Positions 27,549 through 41,221 of a DNA stretch of 60,353 nucleotides are shown piece by piece. A program made the position numbers and the translations under genes. Position 1 is the stretch's first letter. Each line of letters begins with the position of its first letter. The stretch is from positions 1 through 60,353 of the forward strand of contig CACBWM010000007.1 of the NCBI GenBank assembly GCA_902542975.1. The letters run 5' to 3'. The DNA comes from an uncultured Pelagibacteraceae bacterium (lineage in GTDB: Bacteria > Pseudomonadota > Alphaproteobacteria > Pelagibacterales > Pelagibacteraceae). The notes beneath the pieces were generated by a model. That model did no database searches. It was not told the origin of the DNA and saw nothing but the letters and a program-made list of their open reading frames with translations.

Positions 27549-29569
27549 ATGTTAAATTTAGATTATTTGTCAAATTTAAATGAGAAGCAAATAGAAGCAG
27601 TAAAACATCTTGACGGTCCTTTGCTAATTGTTGCTGGAGCTGGATCAGGAAAAACAAAAGTATTAACTTCTAGAATAGCTCATATTATTCGAAGTCATAA
27701 AGCTTTTTCTAATCAAATACTAGCTGTTACATTCACAAATAAAGCTGCAAAAGAAATGCAAATACGAGTATCCAAACTACTTGGAAAACAGGTTACTGGT
27801 TTGCCCTGGCTTGGTACATTCCACTCGATTAGTGCAAAAATTCTCAGAAAACATGCAGAAGCTGTAGGTTTAAAATCAAATTTTACAATTATAGATCAGG
27901 ATGATCAAGTCAGATTAATAAAAAATATTTGTAAAGGTGAAAATATAGATATTAAAAAAATATCTCCAAAGTACATTTTATCAATTATTGATAAATGGAA
28001 AAACAAAGGACTTTATCCTGAGGATGTAAAAATAAAAAAAAAAGAAAACCTAGAGAGAAATTTTCTAAAGATTTATCATATTTATCAAAATAAACTAATT
28101 GATTTGAATTCGGCAGACTTCAGTGATTTAATTTTACATATTGTGAAAATTTTTAAAAATCACGATGATATTACTTTAATGTATTCTAAAAAATTCAAAT
28201 ATATTTTAGTTGATGAATACCAAGATACAAATTTCATACAAAGTGAATGGTTAAAATATTTGGCTAGTTTTAATAATAATCTGTGTTGTGTTGGAGATGA
28301 CGACCAGTCAATATATAGTTGGAGAGGAGCAGAAATCAAAAATTTTCTTGATTTCGATAAGATTTATAAACATACAAAAATTATAAGATTAGAGAAAAAC
28401 TATAGATCTACTCAAAATATTCTAAATGTTGCATCAAAATTAATAGAAAATAATCAAAATAGAGTTGGCAAAACCTTATATACGAAAGAAGAAGATGGAG
28501 AACTAGTCACTTTGGATTGTTATAGAAATGTAAAAGATGAAGCAACTGAAATTAGTTCTACTATAGAAAACTTCAAAAAAAAAAATTCTTTAAATGACAT
28601 TGCTATTTTAGTGAGAGCAATTTTCCAAACAAGAGAGTTTGAAGAAAGATTTTTAAAAGTTGGAATTCCATACAGAATTATTGGCGGTATAAAATTTTAT
28701 GAAAGAGCAGAAATAAAGGATTGCATTGCTTATTTAAGATGTATTCATCAGTCTATGGATGATTTGTCATTTGAGAGGATAATAAATGTTCCGAAAAGGT
28801 CTATAGGAGATACTACTTTAAAGAATATATCTGAGTTTGCCAAAAAAAATGGCTGCTCATTAGAGATCGCTTCAAAAAAACTAATTGAATTAAATTCAGT
28901 TAAACCAAAAACTAAAATTGGTTTAAATTCTTTACTTAATTTATTAGATAAGTGGCGTCACGATTTTAAAAAAAATACAAACCATATCAAACTTTTACAA
29001 ATTGTCTTGGATGAATCTGGATACAGTGAAATGTTAAAAAATAAAAAAGATTTAGAAAATGAAAATAGACTTGAGAATATTAAAGAACTTTTAAATGCTA
29101 TGAAAGAATTTGACAATTTAGAAAGTTTTTTGGAACATGTTGCTTTAGCGACGTCATTAGATCAGGACTGGGAAAGTGAAAAGGTTAATTTAATGACACT
29201 GCATGCTTCAAAAGGATTAGAATTCAATATAGTCTATTTACCTGGGTGGGAAGAAGGGCTCTTCCCTCACCAAAAGAGTATTGAAGAAAAAGGAGAGAGT
29301 GGTCTTGAAGAAGAAAGAAGGCTTGCATATGTAGGAATAACTAGGGCAAAGAAAATTGCTAAAATATCATTTTCTATGAATAGATTTTATCAAGGTGATT
29401 GGATGGATTGTATGGCATCAAGATTCGTAGATGAGCTACCAGATGAATTTATAAAAAAAAATAACAATTTTAATGAGCAAGACGAAAGTGATTTTGACTT
29501 TAATCAAGATATAGAATTTGAAAATGAAATTAGAAGTCCCGGTTGGTTGAGATACCAAAAAAAATTAAA

Positions 29570-29573
<4 letters not shown>
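27549..29573 (+). CDS. uvrD: UvrD/PcrA-type superfamily 1 DNA helicase
   Basis: 3'-5' helicase for nucleotide excision repair and for removing proteins from DNA. The 674-residue protein has motif I AGAGSGKT at 29-36, motif Ia LAVTFTNKAAKEM, motif II LVDEYQDTN, motif III VGDDDQSIYSWRGA, motif IV RLEKNYRST, motif V MTLHASKGLEFNIVYLPGWEEGLFPH and motif VI RRLAYVGITRAK. It lacks a long UvrD C-terminal extension. No SOS box was seen in its very short upstream region. Confidence 0.95.
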
Positions 29574-33247
<3,674 letters not shown>

Positions 33248-33257
33248 TTAATTTAGG

Positions 33258-34094
33258 TTATTCAAAAAGTTGTTTAAATTTTTTTATAAAGTTTTTTTTT
33301 TCATTTTTACTGTTGATTTTTCTTTTTTCATATTCATTGTTTAAAATTTTATAGCTAGCTTCATACCATTCGCTTGATTGATAATTATATCCAAGTAAAG
33401 ATGCATACTTTGTTGCTTCATCATCAAGGCCAAGTTTAAAATGTAATTCTACTAAACGGAAAAGAGCTTCTTCAACATAAATTGTTGAATCATATTGATT
33501 TATAACTACCTTAAACCTATTAATTGCTGGTATCCATTTTTCTCTTTGAATATAATACCTTGCTAAATACATTTCTTTTGAAGCCATTATTTCAACTATT
33601 AATTCTAATTTATACTTTGAGTCTATTGCATAATCTGAATTAGGATAATTTTTTATAATATAATCAAAGTATTTTTTTGATTGTAAAATTTCATTTAAAT
33701 CTTTTTTTTCATCTACTATTTGGTCATAATGACATAAAGCTAATAAATAGTATGCATAATCTGAATTTTTATGGTTTTTATATTTTACAATAAATCTCTC
33801 CAAATCATTTATTGCATTTGCATAATAACCTTGGGAAAAGTAACCGTACGCAGACATTAAAACTGCTCTTGGGGCCCAAACCGATTGTGGAAACAATAAT
33901 TCTGCTTCACTAAATTTTTTTCCAGCATAAATAACATCACCTTTTTCAAATTCTTGCATCGCTTGATTATAAACTTCTATCATTTGTGTCTCTAAATTTT
34001 TTTCTTTAATAACTGTAGCTTTGTCCTCATTCTTAGAACAAGATAATGCTAATAAAAAAATTATGAAATAAGATATATTTATAGAAAATCTCAT
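33258..34094 (-). CDS. bamD: BamD outer-membrane assembly lipoprotein
   Basis: Essential lipoprotein partner of BamA in beta-barrel insertion. The 278-residue protein carries a lipoprotein signal with lipobox LALSC (Cys19) and then about five TPR-like helical repeats (for example YNQAMQEFEKGDVIYAGKKFSEAELLFPQ cut here, and YANAINDLERFIVKY). Its lysine-rich end may pack against BamA. It follows lpxC by 38 bp, which groups outer-membrane biogenesis with cell-wall genes. Confidence 0.92.
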   Translation of the reverse strand: MRFSINISYFIIFLLALSCSKNEDKATVIKEKNLETQMIEVYNQAMQEFEKGDVIYAGKKFSEAELLFPQSVWAPRAVLMSAYGYFSQGYYANAINDLERFIVKYKNHKNSDYAYYLLALCHYDQIVDEKKDLNEILQSKKYFDYIIKNYPNSDYAIDSKYKLELIVEIMASKEMYLARYYIQREKWIPAINRFKVVINQYDSTIYVEEALFRLVELHFKLGLDDEATKYASLLGYNYQSSEWYEASYKILNNEYEKRKINSKNEKKNFIKKFKQLFE

Positions 34095-34132
34095 TTTATT
34101 GTTTTAACAGATTAATTTAAATTTTCTAACTT

Positions 34133-35053
34133 TTAAGCGATTGATTTCAAATTATGATAATTTGCAAATGTATGTGGTAATTCTTTACCTTTTATCTCGA
34201 TTAATGAGTAATTTGATTTATCTTCAAAAACTTTCTTAAGCAACTCATTTGTTAAACTATGACCTCCTTGAGAACACTTTAAAGAACCAATAATTTTATA
34301 TCCAGATAGAAATAGATCTCCCATACAATCAAGTATTTTGTGATTTACAAATTCTTTGTCATTTCTTAAACCATCTCTATTTAAAATTTGATTATTTTTA
34401 ATCACTATAGCATTTGTGAGGTCTCCACCTTTTCCAAGGTTCATCTTTTTTAATTTTTCGATATCTTCGTATAAACAAAAAGTTCTAGAATTAAATATGA
34501 CTTTTAAATCATCTTCAAAAATATTTATTTTATTCTTTTGCTCACCAATAAGCTGATTATTATATTTTATTTCAAATTCTATTTCCCCAGTTACATTGGA
34601 CTTATTAATACTTATTTGTTTTTCACCAGTCTTGTAACTAATTTTTTTATTAATTTTAATTATCTTGATCGGTTTATCACTAAATTTTAGTCCTGCTTTA
34701 TTTATTTCATCTACAAATAGTTTCGCAGATCCATCTAAAATTGGAACTTCTTGAGAATCTAATTCTACAATAGCATTGTCAATTCCTGTTCCATATAAAG
34801 CACCCATTAGATGTTCAATTGTTGAAATTTTTGTTCCATATTGATTAGAAATAGTTGTACATAAAGTTGTATCAGAAACATTATTGTACAATGGATAGAC
34901 TACATTATTAACTTTTAGGTCTTTTCTTTTGAAAACTATTCCTGTGTTGGGTTCTGCTGGCAGAAGGTTTAATTTAGACTTTAAACCAGTGTGTATTCCT
35001 ATACCTTCAAAGGATAATTTTTTAGATATTGTTTTTTGAGTTAATATGGACAC
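34133..35053 (-). CDS. lpxC: UDP-3-O-acyl-N-acetylglucosamine deacetylase LpxC
   Basis: Zinc enzyme for the committed step of lipid A synthesis. The 306 residues align well with the family: zinc ligands His81 (IEHLMGALYG), His238 and Asp242 (NHKILDCMGD), and catalytic His265 (GGHSLTNEL), in the same spacing as E. coli. The lipid A pathway must therefore be present. It sits after ftsA, its usual place next to the dcw cluster, although ftsZ no longer separates the two. Confidence 0.96.
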   Translation of the reverse strand: MSILTQKTISKKLSFEGIGIHTGLKSKLNLLPAEPNTGIVFKRKDLKVNNVVYPLYNNVSDTTLCTTISNQYGTKISTIEHLMGALYGTGIDNAIVELDSQEVPILDGSAKLFVDEINKAGLKFSDKPIKIIKINKKISYKTGEKQISINKSNVTGEIEFEIKYNNQLIGEQKNKINIFEDDLKVIFNSRTFCLYEDIEKLKKMNLGKGGDLTNAIVIKNNQILNRDGLRNDKEFVNHKILDCMGDLFLSGYKIIGSLKCSQGGHSLTNELLKKVFEDKSNYSLIEIKGKELPHTFANYHNLKSIA

Positions 35054-35115
35054 CCAAAACTTATATAAAAATATTAGTGAGATAAGTACTCAAGAAATAT
35101 TACAAGAAAATACGG

Positions 35116-36279
35116 TTATTTACTGAAAAAGTTGAAAAATTTCTCGAACAAACCTTGTTTTTTTGTCGAAAATTTAGGTGTTTCTATATTGTTTAAATAA
35201 CAAATAAGACCTGACTTACAAATCTCAACATCATTCTCATCGTAATATTTAATTGATTTATAACCAAATTTATCTTCTAAAAAAAAGGAGTTATTATTAA
35301 ATAGCCTCGAACCCTCTCCAATTAAGAAAAGATTAGAATTATTTAATTTTAGGTTGTATTTGCTTATGTTGGATTTTGTAAATGTTAAGTCAAAAATTTC
35401 TTGAATTCTATACAAAATGACTTTTTTTAGAGTATTTATTGATATGTTTTTGTTTAAAATTATATTTGTTGAAAGTGAATTATATTTTTGTGTATCATCA
35501 TAAGAAAATTCGGTCTCAGATTTACTGAATAATTTTTTAATTTGGTCAGCTTCTTGAATACTAATTTTAAAAATTTTTGAAATGTCCTTTGTGATATTAA
35601 AACTACCTATTGGTATTGAATAAATTACTTTTAAATTATTATTCTCATATATTGTAATCGTAGTTTTATTAAATCCTATTTCCAAAAAAGAAATATTTTC
35701 ATAATTAAATTTATTTAAATAATACGATGTTTTTGTATAAGATGTACAAAAAAAATTTCTAATATTAAGATTAATTTTATTAAACTTTTCCCTAATATTG
35801 ATATTAAATTTTTTAGGAGAGCATATTAATTTAAAATCTACCTTTATGTTGTCAATTTTATTAAGCTGAAATGGAAATTTATAGTAAATTTTATCACTAA
35901 CTATACACTTATCAATAATTATATGAGCAATATCATAATGATTATAATTAATATTCATTAGATGATTCAATTCTAACAAAAGAGATTTAAAAATTTTATT
36001 TATTGATGATGTATCATTTAATCTTTTATTTAATGAAAGATTAATTTCAAACAAGTTTTTTGGATTATTAATTAAAATAATATCTTTAATATAAGATGAT
36101 GTTTTTTTTTCGGCTTTTTTTATTACATTTTTTATCTCGTTAAAATAATTTAAATTTTCAGTTTCCAAAACTATGGGTATACTCTCATAAAATTTTTCTT
36201 TAAGATCCTCATCAAATGTTACAAATCTAATATTTGAAGTTCCAAAATCTAAAATATTATACAAATTTTTTTTATTCAT
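35116..36279 (-). CDS. ftsA: Cell division protein FtsA (divergent)
   Basis: Actin-like ATPase that tethers FtsZ to the membrane. 387 residues. N-terminal NILDFGTSNIRFV (phosphate 1), central ISFLEIGFNKTTITIY (phosphate 2 region) and LFLIGEGSRLFN (adenosine region) fit the actin fold. The C-terminus ends in the amphipathic membrane-targeting helix KKQGLFEKFFNFFSK. Sequence is very lysine/asparagine-rich and divergent, so the call leans on context between ftsQ (8 bp overlap) and lpxC. Confidence 0.88.
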   Translation of the reverse strand: MNKKNLYNILDFGTSNIRFVTFDEDLKEKFYESIPIVLETENLNYFNEIKNVIKKAEKKTSSYIKDIILINNPKNLFEINLSLNKRLNDTSSINKIFKSLLLELNHLMNINYNHYDIAHIIIDKCIVSDKIYYKFPFQLNKIDNIKVDFKLICSPKKFNINIREKFNKINLNIRNFFCTSYTKTSYYLNKFNYENISFLEIGFNKTTITIYENNNLKVIYSIPIGSFNITKDISKIFKISIQEADQIKKLFSKSETEFSYDDTQKYNSLSTNIILNKNISINTLKKVILYRIQEIFDLTFTKSNISKYNLKLNNSNLFLIGEGSRLFNNNSFFLEDKFGYKSIKYYDENDVEICKSGLICYLNNIETPKFSTKKQGLFEKFFNFFSK

Positions 36280-36964
36280 TTTTCAAAACTAAACGATTAG
36301 CTATTCTAAGATCAATTATTGAATTTGGTTTTATATGATTCTCTTTTTTGAAATTTTTATAAAGATTTATTGCGTTGGCAACATTTTTACTGGGCAGCAT
36401 TACTAAGATATTATTTGGATAATACAAATCCCATCTCTTGTTTTTATGAAAATAATACTTAGTTATAGATTTATAATTAATTTTTTGTTCATTTAACTCC
36501 TCCTTAAGTTTGATAAATTCAGATATATTAAACTTTCCAAAAATAATTGGAAGATTTTCATTAATATTTATATCTTGAACTAGAATAAACCGATTATTTT
36601 CTCCAATGTAATATTTTTTCTGATTCATAAAAGTGGTCGCAATTAAATTAGTTTTATTTGCACTGACAATAATTGTTGACGGATAACTTTTTTTTATTTT
36701 TATATTTTCTAGATAATTTACTTTTTCCAAATTTTTCAAAATATTTTTCTTATCTATGAAAAATATATTTTTATCATTTAAGTAACTTAATTTTACAGAA
36801 ACCCTTGAATTCAATTCAGGTTTATCTAATTTTATAACTATATTTTTTATTAAAAAATTCTGCTCAAAATTACTCAGTAATGTTTGATTGCTTATTGTTG
36901 ATAAAAGCAAAAATAAGAGAAAATAAAAGTATATTTTATTTCTATTTATATATTGATGCATCAC
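36272..36964 (-). CDS. ftsQ: Cell division protein FtsQ
   Basis: Bitopic divisome scaffold. The 230-residue protein has a short cytoplasmic tail, one TM helix (about 11-28), a POTRA-like domain (KNIVIKLDKPELNS ... LENIKIKKSYPSTIIVSANKTNLIA) and the beta domain. It is shorter than in E. coli (276). It overlaps ddl by 23 bp and ftsA by 8 bp, in the standard ddl-ftsQ-ftsA order. Confidence 0.85.
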   Translation of the reverse strand: MMHQYINRNKIYFYFLLFLLLSTISNQTLLSNFEQNFLIKNIVIKLDKPELNSRVSVKLSYLNDKNIFFIDKKNILKNLEKVNYLENIKIKKSYPSTIIVSANKTNLIATTFMNQKKYYIGENNRFILVQDININENLPIIFGKFNISEFIKLKEELNEQKINYKSITKYYFHKNKRWDLYYPNNILVMLPSKNVANAINLYKNFKKENHIKPNSIIDLRIANRLVLKNE

Positions 36965-37862
36965 TTAAAATTTTGTTTATCAAATTTTTGAAAGTAATGT
37001 TATTAAATTTTGCTATTTCGGGTACCAGCGATAAAGATGTCATTCCAGGTTGAGTATTAGTTTCAAGCAAATAAAATTTATTCTTATAAAATCTAAAATC
37101 TGAACGACTAACCCCACGACATTTCAATATTTTATGAGCTTTTAAAGCAATATTTGTAACTTCGTCATATTTTTTTTTTGAAATTTTTATTGGAATTATA
37201 TGTTCTGTTTTAGCTTTCGGATTATATTTTGCTTCGTAATCATAAAATTTTCTTTTGGGTTTTAATTCAATTGCCCCTAATATATTCCCCGATAAAATTG
37301 CAACTTGTATTTCTCTTCCAGGTATATATTTCTCGAAAAGAATTTCTCCATACTCTTGGAGTTTGTTTATATTTTTAATGACGTTTTTTTTGTTACATAT
37401 AAACACATTTACACTTGAGCCTTCATTTAATGGCTTTATGATTAGAGGAAATCCAAATTTACTTTTTAATTTCTTAAGAATATTTTTTTTATTTAGTGAG
37501 TTTTTAAAAGAATATTTCAAATATTTCGGCGTAAGAATTTTATTTTTTAAAAATATTTTTTTTGATAACTCTTTATCAATCGCTAAAGATGAAGATAATA
37601 CTCCTGAATGAGTATATTTAACTTTTTCAGATTCTAAAATTGCTTGAATATAACCATCTTCTCCATATCTACCATGCAACAAGTTTAATACTACATTTGG
37701 TTTAAATTCTCTTAGTACTTTAACAAATTGCCCATCAGGATTTACAACTTTAATAATATATTTTTTATCTTTATTTAATTCATAAAGAACACTTTTTGCA
37801 GTTTGTATACTAATATCTTTTTCTTTTGAATAACCACCTGCTAAAATCAAAATTTTTTTCAC
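36942..37862 (-). CDS. ddl: D-alanine-D-alanine ligase
   Basis: ATP-grasp ligase making the terminal dipeptide of the peptidoglycan stem. 306 residues with ILAGGYSKEKDISIQTAKSV at the N-terminus, NLLHGRYGEDGYIQAILE, FPLIIKPLNEGSSVNVF, EKYIPGREIQVAIL and the C-terminal FYLLETNTQPGMTSLSLVPEIA that binds magnesium and substrate. Length and motifs are typical of DdlB. Confidence 0.95.
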   Translation of the reverse strand: MKKILILAGGYSKEKDISIQTAKSVLYELNKDKKYIIKVVNPDGQFVKVLREFKPNVVLNLLHGRYGEDGYIQAILESEKVKYTHSGVLSSSLAIDKELSKKIFLKNKILTPKYLKYSFKNSLNKKNILKKLKSKFGFPLIIKPLNEGSSVNVFICNKKNVIKNINKLQEYGEILFEKYIPGREIQVAILSGNILGAIELKPKRKFYDYEAKYNPKAKTEHIIPIKISKKKYDEVTNIALKAHKILKCRGVSRSDFRFYKNKFYLLETNTQPGMTSLSLVPEIAKFNNITFKNLINKILSDASIYK

Positions 37863-38770
37863 TATTCTATAATTTTAATTTCCAAATTAATGCTAATACC
37901 AGTTTTGTCTTTAACATTTTTTTTTACAAAATTGATTAATGAATTCATTTCGTCAAAAGATGCATTATTTTTATTAACAAAAAAATTTGAATGTTTTTTT
38001 GATATGTAAGCATCTCCAAAATTAATATTCTCAGGAACTGATTCTTTTATAAGTTCCCATGCTTTTTTTGTTGTTTGATCAATAGGATTTTTAAAAGTAC
38101 TTCCGCCAGTCTTTATTTTTGAAGGTTGAGAATTATTTTTTTTTATAGCTAATTCTTGCATCAAATTTTTTATTTTATTTTTGTTTGATAAATTACCTTT
38201 AAATGTCGCACTTAAAAAAATTAAATTTTCATTTAATTCTATTTTTCTATATTTAAAGGTAATTTTGCTTGATGGTATAAGTTTAATATTTCCATTTGTA
38301 TCAATGCATTGTAACGATATTAATTTATCCTTAAATTCTGTTCCAAAACAGCCAGAATTCATTTTAAGACCACCTCCAACCGAGCCAGGGATACAGTACA
38401 TAAACTCAAAACCACTTATACCATTTTCTAGAGCATATTCTGAAAGTTTTTTTTGTGAGCATGCTGAGCCTGCAATTATAGTGTCTGGTTTTAATTTTGA
38501 TAATGTACTAAAATTATTACTAAGCTTAATAATTACACCTTCGTAAATATTGTCGTTAAATAAGACATTGGAACCCATTCCTAATATAAACATTTTTCCT
38601 CTATTATTATACAATTTTAGGAATTCCTTTAATTCTGAAAGATTTTTTGGTTTAAAAAAAATTTTTGATTTACCACCTATATTAAACCAATTAAATTTTT
38701 TAATATCGATATTAAAAAATATATCTGCATTAAATTTATTTTTAAAATCTTCGATATCTTTTAATTCCAT
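37862..38770 (-). CDS. murB: UDP-N-acetylenolpyruvoylglucosamine reductase MurB
   Basis: FAD enzyme that reduces the enolpyruvyl group to give UDP-MurNAc. 302 residues: FNIGGKSKIFFKP, FAD-binding ILGMGSNVLFND, FEFMYCIPGSVGGGLKMNSGCFG, the catalytic serine region TGGSTFKNP and a C-terminal glutamate in NLEIKIIE. It shares one base with ddl and sits one base from murC. Confidence 0.95.
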   Translation of the reverse strand: MELKDIEDFKNKFNADIFFNIDIKKFNWFNIGGKSKIFFKPKNLSELKEFLKLYNNRGKMFILGMGSNVLFNDNIYEGVIIKLSNNFSTLSKLKPDTIIAGSACSQKKLSEYALENGISGFEFMYCIPGSVGGGLKMNSGCFGTEFKDKLISLQCIDTNGNIKLIPSSKITFKYRKIELNENLIFLSATFKGNLSNKNKIKNLMQELAIKKNNSQPSKIKTGGSTFKNPIDQTTKKAWELIKESVPENINFGDAYISKKHSNFFVNKNNASFDEMNSLINFVKKNVKDKTGISINLEIKIIE

Positions 38771-38771
38771 A

Positions 38772-40154
38772 TTAATTAAGATTTCTTACCCAATTTGTTA
38801 TAGATCCAGCACCCATAGCAATAAAAATTTTACTTCCAAATGCAATATTTTTGATAATTTTTTTTAAATCTATTTCATTTTTAAGCATTATCAAATTTAC
38901 TTTCGAATTTTTTGCAATTAATTTTGCAAATGAAGAATATGAAAATCCTAATTTTAGCGTCTCACTTGCTTTATAGATTGGGCAAAGTAAAACTGTATTT
39001 GCATTTTTAAAACATTTAGAAAACTCGTTTTTTAAATTTTTTATTCTTGAAATTCTATGTGGTTGAAAAATACAAACTATTTCCTCTTTGTCATATACTT
39101 TGCTAACACCATCTAATACTGATGAAATTTCAGTTGGATGATGTGCATAATCATCAAAAAATGGTACTTTATTAATTTCGAATAAAAAATTAAATCTTCT
39201 CTGAACACCATTGAAATTTTTTAAGCTCAATTTAATTATTTTATCTGATACACCAATTGAAAACGCTACTGCTAATGCTGATGCTGCATTTTTTATATTA
39301 TGCAATCCCAACAAAGGTATTGAAATATTATTAATAATTTTTGTTTTACCTGGTATTTTAATCCTGATACTAAATTTCGAATATTTTCTATTCTGGATTA
39401 TATTAAAAATGTGGAAATTTGATTTCTGACTTAAGCCAAATGTATAATAATTATTATTTTTAAGTTTTGGTAAAATATTTTTTATATTTTTATCGTCTAA
39501 ACATAAAAAAGCCTTTCCAAATGAAGGAGTTTTATCAATAAATTCTATAAATTTATTTTTTAGATTTTTCATAGTTTTGTAGTAATCTAAGTGCTCATTA
39601 TCAATATTGGTTATTATTGAATAATTAAAAGGTATTCGAAGAAAACTACCATCTGACTCGTCAGACTCAACTAAACTCCAGTCACTTTTTCCTAATTTTG
39701 CTGAGCTTCCAATCGAATTTAAAACACCTCCGTTTATTATTGTAGGGTCTAGTTTTGCGTAATTTAAAATGTTTGACAAAATTGAGGTTGTTGTAGTTTT
39801 ACCATGTGATCCTGTCACAACAATGTTTTTCATTAAAGAAACTAAATGGCCCAATAATTCTCCTCTTTTATAAATCGGTAAGTTTAATTTTTTAGCTTGC
39901 TTGAATTCTGGATTTGATTTTTTTATAGCTGATGAAACAACCAAAACAGTACAATTTTTTATATTTTTTTTACTGTGCTTTAAATAGATGGGGATTTTTC
40001 TTTTTCTAAGTAAATTGAGGTTTTTATTATCAGATATATCGCTTCCCTGTATTTTAAAACCTAAACTATCCATTATTAATGCCAAACCACTCATTCCAAT
40101 ACCACCAATTCCAACAAAATGAATCAGTTCTGTTTTTCCGATATTAATTTTCAT
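38772..40154 (-). CDS. murC: UDP-N-acetylmuramate-L-alanine ligase
   Basis: Adds L-Ala to UDP-MurNAc. 460 residues with the Rossmann start HFVGIGGIGMSGLA, ATP loop GSHGKTTTT (from 115), VESDESDGSF, TNIDNEHLDYY and the C-terminal ligase domain FFDDYAHHPTEI. It overlaps murG by 11 bp. Confidence 0.96.
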   Translation of the reverse strand: MKINIGKTELIHFVGIGGIGMSGLALIMDSLGFKIQGSDISDNKNLNLLRKRKIPIYLKHSKKNIKNCTVLVVSSAIKKSNPEFKQAKKLNLPIYKRGELLGHLVSLMKNIVVTGSHGKTTTTSILSNILNYAKLDPTIINGGVLNSIGSSAKLGKSDWSLVESDESDGSFLRIPFNYSIITNIDNEHLDYYKTMKNLKNKFIEFIDKTPSFGKAFLCLDDKNIKNILPKLKNNNYYTFGLSQKSNFHIFNIIQNRKYSKFSIRIKIPGKTKIINNISIPLLGLHNIKNAASALAVAFSIGVSDKIIKLSLKNFNGVQRRFNFLFEINKVPFFDDYAHHPTEISSVLDGVSKVYDKEEIVCIFQPHRISRIKNLKNEFSKCFKNANTVLLCPIYKASETLKLGFSYSSFAKLIAKNSKVNLIMLKNEIDLKKIIKNIAFGSKIFIAMGAGSITNWVRNLN

Positions 40155-41220
40155 CTATAATTTCTATAATCTTATTATTTATATTATTCCAAGTATTTTT
40201 TTCAGTAATTTTCTCAAGATTTTTAATTTTTTCATTGTAATTTTGACGATTGTTAAATATCTCAAAAATCATTTTTGAAAGTTTATCAACATCAAATTTA
40301 TCCTGGTTTATTAACCAACAACAATTTTTTTTATAGTAATATTCTGAGTTATGAAATTGATGATTATCTTTTGCAGACGGAAGAGGAATTGAAACAAACG
40401 GTATGTTCAAGAATGAAAGTTCACTTAAAGTACTTGCGCCCCCTCTGGTAATTGCAAAATCTATACCATTATAAAGCTCATCACTGTCATTCGTAAATTC
40501 AACAAATTTATAATTTATATTTAATTTTTCATATTTATTTTTTATTGAAGATAAATTATTCATATTTGATATCTGCTGAATAACTTCTAATTTTTTTTTT
40601 TTTGAAATTTCAATTATTAATTCTGTTATATTTTTATCGAAAAATGATGCTCCTTGACTTCCACCAATAATAAGAATTTTTATTATTTCTTTTTTTTGAC
40701 TAATTAAATTTTTTTTTAAATTATAAATCTGTTTTTTTAAAATGGGTTCTACTACAACTTTTTTAGAGTTATATTCTATAGGAAAATTTTTTATATTTTT
40801 ATCGTAACAAATTATTTTTGTGGAAAATTTTAAAGCAAATCGATTGGATCTACCTAAAACACTATTAGGCTCAAATAAGAAAATTTTTTTTTTTAAAATA
40901 TATGCGGCCAAACAAAATGGAAATGTCATATATCCACCAGTGCTAATTAAAATATTTGTATTATTTTTTTTTATAAAACTAATAGATTTAAATACATTTA
41001 AAAAATATTTTAAAATATTTATCGGAAGCAAGTAAGGTTTTAAAAATAAATTTGGTACGTCAATTAATTCATATTTAAATTTTTTGCTATTTATAAATTT
41101 ACTACCTCTTAAATCAGAAACCATACTAACAGAAAATTTATTTTTTAAATGTTCAAAAATACAGGTTGATGGCACTACGTGACCGCCAGAACCACCTGTA
41201 ACAATAAGTATATTTTTCAT
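40144..41220 (-). CDS. murG: UDP-GlcNAc lipid II synthase MurG
   Basis: Peripheral inner-membrane GT28 enzyme that adds GlcNAc to lipid I. 358 residues with the lipid/diphosphate loop TGGSGGHVVPS (8-18), STGGYMTFPFCLAAY, IIGGSQGASFFD, and donor-site ITRGGASTLSELSFLNIPFVSIPLPSAKDNHQ cut short here. Lies between ftsW and murC as in the classical cluster. Confidence 0.96.
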   Translation of the reverse strand: MKNILIVTGGSGGHVVPSTCIFEHLKNKFSVSMVSDLRGSKFINSKKFKYELIDVPNLFLKPYLLPINILKYFLNVFKSISFIKKNNTNILISTGGYMTFPFCLAAYILKKKIFLFEPNSVLGRSNRFALKFSTKIICYDKNIKNFPIEYNSKKVVVEPILKKQIYNLKKNLISQKKEIIKILIIGGSQGASFFDKNITELIIEISKKKKLEVIQQISNMNNLSSIKNKYEKLNINYKFVEFTNDSDELYNGIDFAITRGGASTLSELSFLNIPFVSIPLPSAKDNHQFHNSEYYYKKNCCWLINQDKFDVDKLSKMIFEIFNNRQNYNEKIKNLEKITEKNTWNNINNKIIEIIDEN

Positions 41221-41221
41221 A